Source: Bacteroidales bacterium (GTDB taxonomy: Bacteria; Bacteroidota; Bacteroidia; Bacteroidales; UBA7960). From it: a DNA stretch of 40,388 bases. The translations under genes and the position numbers were made by a program. Each line of letters begins with the position of its first letter. Position 1 is the stretch's first letter. This document shows positions 7,126 to 14,542 of this stretch, piece after piece. Under the pieces are notes generated by a model, which was not told the origin of the DNA, did not search any database, and saw nothing but the letters and a program-made list of their open reading frames with translations. Location of the stretch: the NCBI GenBank assembly GCA_007122505.1, contig SKTQ01000052.1:1-40388 (forward strand), written 5' to 3'.

Positions 7126-7926
7126 CTATCCAATGATGACAGAATTGTATTTGTTGTTCTTTAAAGATTCTTCAATAAAAGCGAAAGTTGACAGTACTTC
7201 GGGTTTACCGTTCAAGACGGCAACTGTATGTTCATAATGGCCCGATGGTTTCCGGTCGGTTGTACGTATGGTCCAGCCATCCTTTTCCTGCACCACAAAA
7301 CGTTTACCCATATTAATCATTGGTTCGAGGGCAACAACCAGGCCATTTTTTATGGCTTCTCCTTTGCCTTTTCTTCCGAAGTTGGGTAACTCGGGTGGTT
7401 CATGTAATTTCCGTCCGAGGCCGTGACCAACCAATTCCCTGACAACCGAATAACCTGCTTTTTCTGCATGGTTTTGAACTGCCCAGGAAACATCGCCGAG
7501 GGTATTGCCTTCTACCAGCTGTTCAATCCCTATCATCAGACATTGAAAGGTTGTTTTGAGCAATCTCTTTTTCTCAGGGCTGATCTCTCCAACGGCAAAT
7601 GTATAGGCAGAATCACCGTAATATCCGTTTTTCAGCACCCCACAATCAATAGAGAGGATATCACCTTCCTGAAGCGGTTCATTTTTGGGGAAACCATGCA
7701 CAACCACCTCATTGGGAGAGATGCAGAGGGTATATGGAAACCCGTGGTATCCTTTAAACCCCGGTACAGCGCCATGATCCCTGATGAAGGTTTCAGCTAT
7801 CCGGTCCAGCTCCATTGACGTAATCCCGGGCCTTATATGTTTGGCCAGCTCGCCATGGGTCTTTGCAACAAGTAAAGAACTTTCGCGTATTAATTCAATT
7901 TCTTCAATGGTTTTCAGTTGAATCAT
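7126..7926 (-). CDS. map: Type I methionine aminopeptidase
   Basis: A 266-residue cytosolic metalloprotease that removes the initiator methionine from nascent proteins. The ATG at 7926 (MIQLKTIEEIELIRESS) is preferred over the in-frame TTG nine bases upstream because it matches the family N terminus. The pita-bread fold metal ligands are visible: Asp in SIDCGVLKNG, Asp in YYGDSAYTF, His in GHGLGRKLHEPP, Glu in ALEPMINMG, and Glu in HYEHTVAV. It lies directly after secY (12 bp) and before infA. The adk gene that often separates secY and map is absent. Confidence 0.97.
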   Translation of the reverse strand: MIQLKTIEEIELIRESSLLVAKTHGELAKHIRPGITSMELDRIAETFIRDHGAVPGFKGYHGFPYTLCISPNEVVVHGFPKNEPLQEGDILSIDCGVLKNGYYGDSAYTFAVGEISPEKKRLLKTTFQCLMIGIEQLVEGNTLGDVSWAVQNHAEKAGYSVVRELVGHGLGRKLHEPPELPNFGRKGKGEAIKNGLVVALEPMINMGKRFVVQEKDGWTIRTTDRKPSGHYEHTVAVLNGKPEVLSTFAFIEESLKNNKYNSVIIG

Positions 7927-7938
7927 CACTGACAATCA

Positions 7939-9300
7939 TTATCCTGTCATGCCCATGGGTGAGGAACGACCCTTGATACGGCCTGACTTGGTAAGACCAT
8001 CGTAATGACGCATCAGCAGGTGACTTTCAATCTGCTGAAGTGTGTCCAGCACAACGCCCACCATAATAAGGAGCGAGGTACCTCCGAAAAACTGTGCAAA
8101 CTGGCCGGTAACGCCCATCAGGCTGACCAGTGCGGGCATAATCGCAACAAACGCCAGGAACAAAGATCCGGGCAGTGTAATGCGCGACATGACGTTATCA
8201 ATAAATTCGGCTGTTCGTTTACCGGGTTTTACACCGGGAATGAACCCACCGTTTTTCTTCATATCTTCGGCCATCTGATTTGGGTTCACCGTAATGGCCG
8301 TGTAGAAGTATGTAAACAGAATAATCAGCACAGCAAAGGTAAAATTATACCAGAAGCCTGTAAAATCGGACATTGTTGCGGCAAATCCGCCTAAGGCTTC
8401 AGAGAACCCGGCCAAAGTGATTGGGATAAACATGATAGCCTGGGCAAAAATGATGGGCATAACCCCGGCTGCATTTACTTTCAGCGGTATATACTGCCGT
8501 TGTCCGCCATATTGCCTGGTACCTACCACACGTTTTGCAAACTGTACGGGAATTCGTCTCTGACCCTGAACCAGCAGGATAACCAATACCACAACGGCCA
8601 TCAAAACGACCAGTTCCACAAGGAATACTACTGGTCCTCCCCCACCTGCTTCTTCGATTCTGGCAATAAATTCTGCCATCAGGGCAAAAGGCAATTGTGC
8701 AATAATCCCTACCATAATAATCAGGGATATACCGTTTCCGATTCCCCGTTCCGTTATTCGTTCACCCAGCCACATCACGAACATGGTTCCCGATATGAGT
8801 ATGATCACAGACGAGATCATAAAATAGAGGGAAGGGCTGGCCGCTCCCGGGTCAAAGGGCGATATCGCTTCGGGTGGCAGCTGTGCCACCAGGTTTCCAA
8901 GGTATGCAGGTGCTTGTGCGGCAGTGATAAAGACGGTCAGATAACGCGTGATCTGGTTTATCTTCTTTCGTCCGCTTTCGCCTTCTTTTTGTAACCGCTG
9001 GAAATACGGAACGGCGACGCTCATCAGCTGAATCACAATTGACGCACTAATATAGGGCATGATACCCAGTGCAAAAATGGATGCATTTGAGAAGGCACCA
9101 CCAGAGAACATGTTCAGGAGCCCGAGGAGCCCATCCTGTGTTTGTGCCTGCAGAGCCTGTAATTGATGGGGGTCGACCCCCGGGAGCACTACATAAGAAC
9201 CCAGGCGATAGATCAGGATAATACCCAAAGTATTGATTATCCTGATTCGCAGGTCTTCAATATTGTAGATGTTGATTAAGGTTTGAATAAATCGTTTCAT
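7939..9300 (-). CDS. secY: Protein translocase subunit SecY
   Basis: A 453-residue polytopic inner-membrane protein forming the central pore of the Sec translocon, with about ten hydrophobic segments. It begins MKRFIQTLINIYNIEDLRIR. Family features are the first helix LGIILIYRLGSYVVLPGVDP, the plug region near FSGGAFSNASIFALGIMPYI, GGERGIG-type segments (LGERITERGIGNGISLII), VVGTRQYGGQRQYIPLKVN with the conserved basic loop, and the C-terminal cytosolic tail. Length is a little above the enterobacterial form. It follows rplO by 9 bp and precedes map. Confidence 0.98.
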   Translation of the reverse strand: MKRFIQTLINIYNIEDLRIRIINTLGIILIYRLGSYVVLPGVDPHQLQALQAQTQDGLLGLLNMFSGGAFSNASIFALGIMPYISASIVIQLMSVAVPYFQRLQKEGESGRKKINQITRYLTVFITAAQAPAYLGNLVAQLPPEAISPFDPGAASPSLYFMISSVIILISGTMFVMWLGERITERGIGNGISLIIMVGIIAQLPFALMAEFIARIEEAGGGGPVVFLVELVVLMAVVVLVILLVQGQRRIPVQFAKRVVGTRQYGGQRQYIPLKVNAAGVMPIIFAQAIMFIPITLAGFSEALGGFAATMSDFTGFWYNFTFAVLIILFTYFYTAITVNPNQMAEDMKKNGGFIPGVKPGKRTAEFIDNVMSRITLPGSLFLAFVAIMPALVSLMGVTGQFAQFFGGTSLLIMVGVVLDTLQQIESHLLMRHYDGLTKSGRIKGRSSPMGMTG

Positions 9301-9309
9301 TCCTGAGTT

Positions 9310-9756
9310 TTATATCCGGTTAACAGTTCCTCCGTTTGCTTCGATTGCTTTCACGGCAGTTTCTGAGAAAGCATGGGCGGTTACGGAAATTTTTGCCGTC
9401 AGGGTACCTCTTCCCAAAATTTTGACCAGTTCATTTTTTGACACAAGGCCATTGCTGATCAGTACATCCGGATCAATGGCATCGAGACCTTTTTTGTCAA
9501 CAAGTACCTGAATCACATCCAGGTTGATTGCTTGATATTCGACCCGGTTGAAGTTTTTGAAACCGTATTTTGGCACACGCCTTGCGAGGGGCATCTGGCC
9601 ACCTTCAAAACCGGCTTTTCTGCTGTATCCCGAGCGCGATTTTGCACCTTTGTGGCCTTTGGTGGCAGTATCACCTGCACCGGACCCTTCTCCGCGGCCA
9701 ATTCTTTTTTTGGTTCGGTGGGATCCTTTTACCGGTTTGAGATTACTTAAATCCAT
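9310..9756 (-). CDS. rplO: 50S ribosomal protein L15
   Basis: A 148-residue L15, a late-assembly 50S protein with a glycine/basic extended N terminus. It reads MDLSNLKPVKGSHRTKKRIG, then RGEGSGAGDTATKGHKGAKS, GFEGGQMPLARRVPKYGFKN and a globular C-terminal half ending GGTVNRI. Length is typical. It lies between rpmD (36 bp upstream) and secY (9 bp downstream). The ATG is only about 8 bp from a -7-like element described separately. Confidence 0.97.
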   Translation of the reverse strand: MDLSNLKPVKGSHRTKKRIGRGEGSGAGDTATKGHKGAKSRSGYSRKAGFEGGQMPLARRVPKYGFKNFNRVEYQAINLDVIQVLVDKKGLDAIDPDVLISNGLVSKNELVKILGRGTLTAKISVTAHAFSETAVKAIEANGGTVNRI

Positions 9757-9763
9757 TATATTA

Positions 9764-9792
9764 CAAATTTAAAGATATTGAACAAAACCAAA
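9764..9792 (-). promoter_or_regulatory. Weak candidate internal promoter upstream of rplO
   Basis: On the minus strand TTTG (9792-9789) and TAAATTTG (9771-9764) are separated by 17 bp, matching the Bacteroidota -33/-7 pattern at the short end of its spacing range. It fills the 36-bp rpmD-rplO gap exactly. A transcript starting here would have almost no leader before the rplO ATG at 9756. The gap is A/T-rich, so chance is a real alternative. Confidence 0.3.
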
Positions 9793-9978
9793 TTATTCCT
9801 GCACTTCTTCAACAGAGAGAAGGTGTTTTACCTTTTTGATCATGCCTTCCACCTGGGGTGTCCCCACAACCACTCTTGGCCGGTTCATCCGTGTAATACC
9901 CAGTGCATCCAATGTTTTCTTTTGATCAGCAGGTCTTCCTATTCTGCTTCTTATTTGCGCAATTTTGTACTTTTTCAT
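9793..9978 (-). CDS. rpmD: 50S ribosomal protein L30
   Basis: A 61-residue L30, a small 50S protein. It reads MKKYKIAQIRSRIGRPADQK, then TLDALGITRMNRPRVVV and GMIKKVKHLLSVEEVQE, matching the short bacterial form over its whole length. It follows rpsE by 19 bp and precedes rplO, the standard spc-operon order. Confidence 0.97.
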   Translation of the reverse strand: MKKYKIAQIRSRIGRPADQKKTLDALGITRMNRPRVVVGTPQVEGMIKKVKHLLSVEEVQE

Positions 9979-9997
9979 TTCCGGTATTTTTGTCTGA

Positions 9998-10516
9998 TTA
10001 CCCGTTAAATACTTTCTCTACACTTACGCCACGCTGTTGCGCAACAGCGAATGGATCCCTGAGTTTTGTCAGGGCGTCGATGGTTGCTTTTACAACACTA
10101 TGGGGGTTTGAGGAGCCTTTGGATTTAGCCAGAACGTCGGTAACGCCAACGCTTTCAAGAACTGCACGCATGGCACCGCCTGCAATAACACCTGTACCGT
10201 GAGCGGCAGGTTTTATAAGCACTCTTGCACCACTGTATTTTCCTTCCTGTGCGTGTGGAATTGTACCTTTAAATACAGGTACTTTGATCAGGTGTTTCTT
10301 GGCGTCATCGATACCTTTGCTGATGGCGGTGGTTACTTCTTTGGCTTTACCAAGGCCGTATCCCACTACACCGTTTTCATTACCAACAACGACAATAGCC
10401 GAAAAGCTAAATGTACGGCCACCCTTTGTTACCTTGGTAACCCGCTGGATGCTAACAAGCCTGTCTTTAAATTCGATTTCGCTCGACTTAACCTTTTTGA
10501 TATTTACGTTTGCCAT
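9998..10516 (-). CDS. rpsE: 30S ribosomal protein S5
   Basis: A 172-residue S5, involved in 30S fidelity and mRNA unwinding with S3 and S4. The double-stranded RNA-binding N-terminal domain shows FKDRLVSIQRVTKVTKGGRT and VGYGLGKAKEVTTAISKGID. The C-terminal domain shows ARVLIKPAAHGTGVIAGGAM and LAKSKGSSNPHSVVKATIDA. Length is typical. It follows rplR by 4 bp. Confidence 0.98.
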   Translation of the reverse strand: MANVNIKKVKSSEIEFKDRLVSIQRVTKVTKGGRTFSFSAIVVVGNENGVVGYGLGKAKEVTTAISKGIDDAKKHLIKVPVFKGTIPHAQEGKYSGARVLIKPAAHGTGVIAGGAMRAVLESVGVTDVLAKSKGSSNPHSVVKATIDALTKLRDPFAVAQQRGVSVEKVFNG

Positions 10517-10520
10517 AGTC

Positions 10521-10880
10521 TTAAAATTTTAAGCCTCCTTCTCTAGCTCCTTCAGCCAATGATTTGATTCTTCCATGGTAGAGATAACCATTGCGGTCGA
10601 AAACAATATTTTCAATGCCGGCCTCTTTGGCACGTTCGGCAATCAATTTCCCTACTTCACGGGCCTTCTCCGTTTTGGTCATCTTCTTTTCCGCGATGTC
10701 CTTCAGCTGCGATGAAGCAGCTGCCAGCGTTTTCCCATCAAGGTCATCAATGATCTGGGCGTATATCGCCTTGTTGCTTCTGAACACAGACAACCTGGGT
10801 TTTTCTGCATTACCGCGGATTTTTTTCCTCACGCGGTATTTTATCCTTGTCCTTCTGTCGAGTTTCTTTTTTGTTGCCAT
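10521..10880 (-). CDS. rplR: 50S ribosomal protein L18
   Basis: A 119-residue L18, which binds 5S rRNA together with L5 and L25. It begins MATKKKLDRRTRIKYRVRKK, then GNAEKPRLSVFRSNKAIYAQ IIDD (split here for length), AREVGKLIAERAKEAGI and the conserved end YHGRIKSLAEGAREGGLKF. Length is typical. It lies 32 bp after rplF and 4 bp before rpsE. Confidence 0.98.
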   Translation of the reverse strand: MATKKKLDRRTRIKYRVRKKIRGNAEKPRLSVFRSNKAIYAQIIDDLDGKTLAAASSQLKDIAEKKMTKTEKAREVGKLIAERAKEAGIENIVFDRNGYLYHGRIKSLAEGAREGGLKF

Positions 10881-10912
10881 CCTGATAAAGGAATTATTTT
10901 TTTGAATTACGA

Positions 10913-11470
10913 TTACTTGGCAGCTGCTGCTTTACCTGCTTTTCTACGGATTACTTCACCCTTGAACAAGATACCTTTGCCTTTGTAAGGTTCAGGTTTG
11001 CGGAATGAGCGGATTTTGGCAGCCACCTGGCCAATCAACTGCTTATCATGAGATTCCAGAACAATTGTAGGGTTTTTCCCTCTTTCTGTAATGGTATTCA
11101 GCTGCACCTCTTTGGGTATTTCAAAGAAGATAGTGTGCGAGTACCCCAGTGCCAGTTCCAGCAACTGTCCGCTATGAGAAGCCTTATAACCGACCCCGAC
11201 CAATTCCTGTTCTATTTTGTAACCTTCTGAAACACCGACCACCATATTGTTGATCAGTGACCGGTAAAGGCCATGGAGGGCTTTGGATTGTTTCTGATCG
11301 TCAGGTCTCACAACCTTGATCTCATCCCCTTCCACATTGATTTGGATATCGGGATGCACTTGCTGTGATAGTTCGCCTTTTGGTCCTTTTACCGTAACCA
11401 GGTTGTCGTCCGAAACATTAACAGTGACGCCCTTGGCTATATTTACCGGGTTATTTCCTATTCGTGACAT
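10913..11470 (-). CDS. rplF: 50S ribosomal protein L6
   Basis: A 185-residue L6, which binds 23S rRNA near the factor-binding site. The ATG at 11470 (MSRIGNNPVNIAKGVTVNV) matches the family start; an upstream in-frame extension would overlap the end of rpsH and has no family counterpart. The two tandem L6 folds are complete. The C-terminal signature SFRKPEPYKGKGILFKGEVI is present, with the tail RRKAGKAAAAK. It starts 11 bp after the rpsH stop. Confidence 0.98.
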   Translation of the reverse strand: MSRIGNNPVNIAKGVTVNVSDDNLVTVKGPKGELSQQVHPDIQINVEGDEIKVVRPDDQKQSKALHGLYRSLINNMVVGVSEGYKIEQELVGVGYKASHSGQLLELALGYSHTIFFEIPKEVQLNTITERGKNPTIVLESHDKQLIGQVAAKIRSFRKPEPYKGKGILFKGEVIRRKAGKAAAAK

Positions 11471-11481
11471 GATACATCTTT

Positions 11482-11880
11482 TTAGCTTACGTAACAAATT
11501 ATTTCTCCGCCAACATTAAGTTGCCGTGCCTCTTTGTCGGTCATGAGTCCTTTTGAGGTGGAGACGATTGCAACTCCAAGTCCGTTCAAAACGCGAGGCA
11601 GTTCTTTGCTGCCCACATAGCGACGCAGGCCCGGCCGGCTAACACGGCTGATATCGTTGATGGCAGGCAGTTTGGTCACAGGATGGTATTTGAGTGCAAT
11701 TTTGATTGTTCTGGGCAGTTTATCGTCCTCAAATTTATAATTGAGGATATATCCCTTGTCAAAGAGTATCTTTGTGATCTCCTTTTTAATACTCGATGCA
11801 GGAACTTCCACAACCCTGTGGTTGGCCTTTACGGCGTTCCTTATTCTTGTCAGAAAATCTGCAATTGGATCGGTTATCAT
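11482..11880 (-). CDS. rpsH: 30S ribosomal protein S8
   Basis: A 132-residue S8, a primary 16S rRNA binder and, in enterobacteria, the spc-operon repressor. It begins MITDPIADFLTRIRNAVKAN and contains VEVPASSIKKEITKILFDKG, then SRVSRPGLRRYVGSKELPRV and the signature LGVAIVSTSKGLMTDKEARQ, ending NVGGEIICYVS. Complete and of typical length. It follows rpsN by 32 bp. Confidence 0.98.
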   Translation of the reverse strand: MITDPIADFLTRIRNAVKANHRVVEVPASSIKKEITKILFDKGYILNYKFEDDKLPRTIKIALKYHPVTKLPAINDISRVSRPGLRRYVGSKELPRVLNGLGVAIVSTSKGLMTDKEARQLNVGGEIICYVS

Positions 11881-11912
11881 TTTATTCTCAGTAAAAAAGT
11901 TACGTAATATGC

Positions 11913-12182
11913 TTACCAGCTTGCTTTGGTGATTCCGGGGATAAGGCCTTTGTTGGCCATTTCACGGAAGTTAATACGCGATATCCCAAATTGACGCATA
12001 TATCCTTTGGGTCTTCCTGAAAGCTGGCACCTGTTGTGCAGTCTTACCGGTGACGCATTTCTCGGGAGCTTTTGAAGGCCTTCCCAATCACCATTGGCTT
12101 TCAGTTCTTCTCTTTTGGCAGCGTATTTTTTCACAAGCCGGGCCCTTTTGACCTCTCTGGCTTTCATGGATTCTTTTGCCAT
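11913..12182 (-). CDS. rpsN: 30S ribosomal protein S14, zinc-free form
   Basis: An 89-residue S14 of the long, zinc-free class. The short 61-residue type carries two CxxC motifs; here only a single Cys is present in the region NRCQLSGRPKGYMRQFGISR. It begins MAKESMKAREVKRARLVKK and ends GLIPGITKASW, the normal conserved end. S14 lies in the 30S head. It is 8 bp after rplE, in standard order. Confidence 0.98.
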   Translation of the reverse strand: MAKESMKAREVKRARLVKKYAAKREELKANGDWEGLQKLPRNASPVRLHNRCQLSGRPKGYMRQFGISRINFREMANKGLIPGITKASW

Positions 12183-12190
12183 GATATTAT

Positions 12191-12748
12191 CTATTTATTC
12201 TGGTTTCTAAATGGTAATCCAAATTCACGCAGCAATGCGAATGCTTCCCTGTCGGTGTTGGCGGTGGTCACAAAATTGATGTCCATACCGTTGATTTTAT
12301 TCACCTTATCGATATTGATCTCAGGGAATATGATTTGTTCGGGTATACCGAGTGAATAGTTGCCGCGTCCGTCAAATCCCTTTTCATTCACTCCTTTAAA
12401 GTCGCGTATACGGGGGAGTGAGACGGCTACGAGCCTGTCAAGGAATTCATACATCCGTGTTCCCCTCAGTGTAACGCGAACACCTACGGGCATTCCTCTT
12501 CTGAGTTTAAAGTTGGAGATGTCTTTCTTTGATTTGGTGGGCACGGCTTTTTGGCCTGTGACCAGTGACATCTCTTCCACGGCATTATCAATCAGCTTTT
12601 TGTCGGTGATGGCGTCGCCAACACCCTGGTTCAGGCTGATTTTTACCAGTCTGGGCACCTGCATTGGGTTGGAATAACCAAACTCCTTCATGAGGGCAGG
12701 TACTATTTCTTTGGTGTACTTATCCTTAAGTCTTGGTGTGATGCTCAT
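12191..12748 (-). CDS. rplE: 50S ribosomal protein L5
   Basis: A 185-residue L5, which binds 5S rRNA and contacts P-site tRNA and S13. It begins MSITPRLKDKYTKEIVPALM. The family core shows NPMQVPRLVKISLNQGVGDA and TGQKAVPTKSKKDISNFKLR, followed by RGMPVGVRVTLRGTRMYEFL, ending REFGLPFRNQNK. Length is typical. The stop of rplX is 2 bp before its ATG, suggesting coupled translation. Confidence 0.98.
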   Translation of the reverse strand: MSITPRLKDKYTKEIVPALMKEFGYSNPMQVPRLVKISLNQGVGDAITDKKLIDNAVEEMSLVTGQKAVPTKSKKDISNFKLRRGMPVGVRVTLRGTRMYEFLDRLVAVSLPRIRDFKGVNEKGFDGRGNYSLGIPEQIIFPEINIDKVNKINGMDINFVTTANTDREAFALLREFGLPFRNQNK

Positions 12749-12750
12749 TG

Positions 12751-13068
12751 CTAAATTTCCTCCCCTGTCTTTTTGGAATATCTTACCAACCGGTTGTTTT
12801 CGTTTCGTTTTCTTCCGATCCGTGTGGGGTTGCCTTTGGCATCCACCAACATCAGGTTGGAGATATGGATACTGGCTTCTTTTTTTACGATGCCGCCCTG
12901 TGGGTTTGCTGTATTTGGTTTTGTATGCTTGGATGCCATGTTAACACCTTCAACAAAAGCTCTTTGTTTTTTTGCATCCACCCTAAGGACTTTTCCTGTG
13001 GCGCCTTTTTCGTTGCCGGCAATTACCTGGACGGTATCTCCTTTCTTGATATGGAATTTGCGTAACAT
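12751..13068 (-). CDS. rplX: 50S ribosomal protein L24
   Basis: A 105-residue L24, an early assembly initiator of the 50S subunit. The KOW motif is at the N terminus (MLRKFHIKKGDTVQVIAGNE, KGATGKVLRVDAKKQRAFVE), followed by GVNMASKHTKPNTANPQGG and VDAKGNPTRIGRKRNENN. Length is typical. It follows rplN by 12 bp and precedes rplE by 2 bp. Confidence 0.97.
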   Translation of the reverse strand: MLRKFHIKKGDTVQVIAGNEKGATGKVLRVDAKKQRAFVEGVNMASKHTKPNTANPQGGIVKKEASIHISNLMLVDAKGNPTRIGRKRNENNRLVRYSKKTGEEI

Positions 13069-13080
13069 AAGTATTTTCGA

Positions 13081-13449
13081 TTATAGCACTTCGGGTGCCA
13101 ATGAAACGATTTTCATGAATTGTTTTTCTCTCAATTCGCGGGCTACGGGGCCAAAGATACGTGTGCCACGCATTTCTTCGTTGGCTGTGAGGAGCACAAC
13201 GGCATTGTCATCGAACTTGATATAACTGCCATCGGGTCTTCTAACGTGTTTTTTGGTTCTGACCACCACCGCTTTTGACACCGTACCTTTTTTGATGTTG
13301 CCTGAGGGTAATGCATGTTTAACCGTCACGATAATTTTATCGCCAATGCCTGCATAACGGCGGCGGGTACCTCCGAGCACCCTGATGCAGAGCACTTCTT
13401 TTGCTCCGCTGTTGTCGGCAACTGCCAGTCTGGATTCTTGCTGTATCAT
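13081..13449 (-). CDS. rplN: 50S ribosomal protein L14
   Basis: A 122-residue L14, at the subunit interface (bridge B8) and target of the RsfS silencing factor in many bacteria. It begins MIQQESRLAVADNSGAKEVL. The L14 signature (TVKHALPSGNIKKGTVSKAV, VVRTKKHVRRPDGSYIKFDD) and the end FMKIVSLAPEVL are intact. It starts 2 bp after the rpsQ stop. Confidence 0.98.
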   Translation of the reverse strand: MIQQESRLAVADNSGAKEVLCIRVLGGTRRRYAGIGDKIIVTVKHALPSGNIKKGTVSKAVVVRTKKHVRRPDGSYIKFDDNAVVLLTANEEMRGTRIFGPVARELREKQFMKIVSLAPEVL

Positions 13450-13451
13450 AA

Positions 13452-13709
13452 CTACTTCGCTCTTTCAAGGATTTCAACTAATCTCCAACATTTATTTTTG
13501 CTCAAAGGCCGGGTTTCCATGATGCGAACGGTATCCCCGATGTTACAATCGTTTTTTTCATCATGAGCCATAAAGCGGGATGTTTTTTTGACAAACTTCC
13601 CGTACTTTGGATGACGAACTTTGCGCAGAACCTCCACAACAACAGATTTTTCCATCTTGTTGCTTACCACAACACCTGTTCTTTCTTTTCTGTTCTTTCT
13701 GGTTTCCAT
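13452..13709 (-). CDS. rpsQ: 30S ribosomal protein S17
   Basis: An 85-residue S17, an OB-fold primary 16S rRNA binder. It begins METRKNRKERTGVVVSNKME, then VEVLRKVRHPKYGKFVKKTS and the signature GDTVRIMETRPLSKNKCWRL. Length is typical. It lies 12 bp after rpmC and 2 bp before rplN. Confidence 0.98.
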   Translation of the reverse strand: METRKNRKERTGVVVSNKMEKSVVVEVLRKVRHPKYGKFVKKTSRFMAHDEKNDCNIGDTVRIMETRPLSKNKCWRLVEILERAK

Positions 13710-13721
13710 TTCAGTAATGCT

Positions 13722-13922
13722 TTATTTCGTTTCTTCTAATTCCCGTTTTTTGAGCTCTGTCAAAATCCGGGCTACAGTTCTGCGATAATACTTGATCCTC
13801 ATTGGATTTTCCAATGGTGATACCGCATGATTCATTTTCAGTTTCTGCAACTGCTTTCTCTCCTCTTCCAGACGTTCTTGGAGTTCGCCGGTTGACATTT
13901 CGTGTATTACACTCTGCTTCAT
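13722..13922 (-). CDS. rpmC: 50S ribosomal protein L29
   Basis: A 66-residue two-helix L29 near the peptide exit tunnel, a docking site for trigger factor and SRP in other bacteria. It begins MKQSVIHEMSTGELQERLEE and contains the core KLKMNHAVSPLENPMRIKYY followed by RRTVARILTELKKRELEE. Its ATG is 159 bp past the rplP stop, an unusually wide gap for an S10 operon, and that gap carries a promoter-like sequence. A longer overlapping frame (13711-14037) encodes nothing recognisable and is not called. Confidence 0.96.
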   Translation of the reverse strand: MKQSVIHEMSTGELQERLEEERKQLQKLKMNHAVSPLENPMRIKYYRRTVARILTELKKRELEETK

Positions 13923-14045
13923 CTCTGTGTATTTGTTTGATTTGCAGCTTTCCCGTTACTTCAGCTGATTGAATCTGGCGGGATGCCGGGAAAAACCTGT
14001 TGCTGCTGGTTCTGCCTTGCATTGTTTCTCCCTGCAAAAAGGCTG

Positions 14046-14079
14046 CAAAGTTACAATTTTTTTCCGATACTTGGACAAA
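14046..14079 (-). promoter_or_regulatory. Candidate internal promoter between rplP and rpmC
   Basis: On the minus strand TTTG (14079-14076) is followed after 22 bp by TAACTTTG (14053-14046), an exact TAnnTTTG match. It begins immediately after the rplP stop codon (14082-14084). A transcript would start near 14040 and have a leader of about 120 nt before the rpmC ATG at 13922. This would let rpmC and the spc genes be transcribed independently of the str/S10 part. Spacing is at the long side of the range reported for this phylum. Confidence 0.55.
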
Positions 14080-14081
14080 TA

Positions 14082-14501
14082 TTAATACTCATAATCTCTT
14101 CTTACCACAAATTTTGTAGTAACAGGGAGTTTTTGGGAACCCAGGCGCATCGCCTCCCTGGCTGTTTCCAGCGGCACACCTTCAGCTTCGAAAAGAATCC
14201 GGCCGGGGCAAACCCTTGCAACAAAATACTCGGGAGCACCTTTCCCTTTACCCATACGTACCTCAGCGGGTTTTTTGGTTATGGGTTTATCAGGAAAGAT
14301 CCTTATCCAGAGTTGACCTTCACGCTTCATCCGACGTGTGATAGCCTGACGGGCAGCTTCAATCTGCCGTCCGGTCACCCAGTTGGTATCAAGCGACTTA
14401 ATGCCAAAAGAGCCGAAAGCCAACTCAGCACCACGCTTGGTGTTGCCTTTCATGCGGCCCTTCTGCATTCTCCTGAACTTGGTTTTCTTGGGCTGTAACA
14501 T
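14082..14501 (-). CDS. rplP: 50S ribosomal protein L16
   Basis: A 139-residue L16, which contacts A-site and P-site tRNA elbows and is a late 50S assembly protein. It begins MLQPKKTKFRRMQKGRMKGN. Family signatures are TNWVTGRQIEAARQAITRRM and RIFPDKPITKKPAEVRMGKG with KGAPEYFVARVCPGRILFEA. The motif carrying the hydroxylated arginine in other bacteria lies in this region. Complete, typical length. It follows rpsC by 41 bp and precedes the 159-bp spacer. Confidence 0.98.
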   Translation of the reverse strand: MLQPKKTKFRRMQKGRMKGNTKRGAELAFGSFGIKSLDTNWVTGRQIEAARQAITRRMKREGQLWIRIFPDKPITKKPAEVRMGKGKGAPEYFVARVCPGRILFEAEGVPLETAREAMRLGSQKLPVTTKFVVRRDYEY

Positions 14502-14542
14502 TATTATTCGGTTTTTCTTGTTTGACTAATTCAGCAAATGCC

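Noticed and set aside
13711..14037. Open frame of 108 codons overlapping rpmC and the rplP-rpmC spacer
   Set aside because: It overlaps the well-supported L29 gene in another frame, has no recognisable motif, and its composition looks like out-of-frame reading of basic ribosomal sequence.
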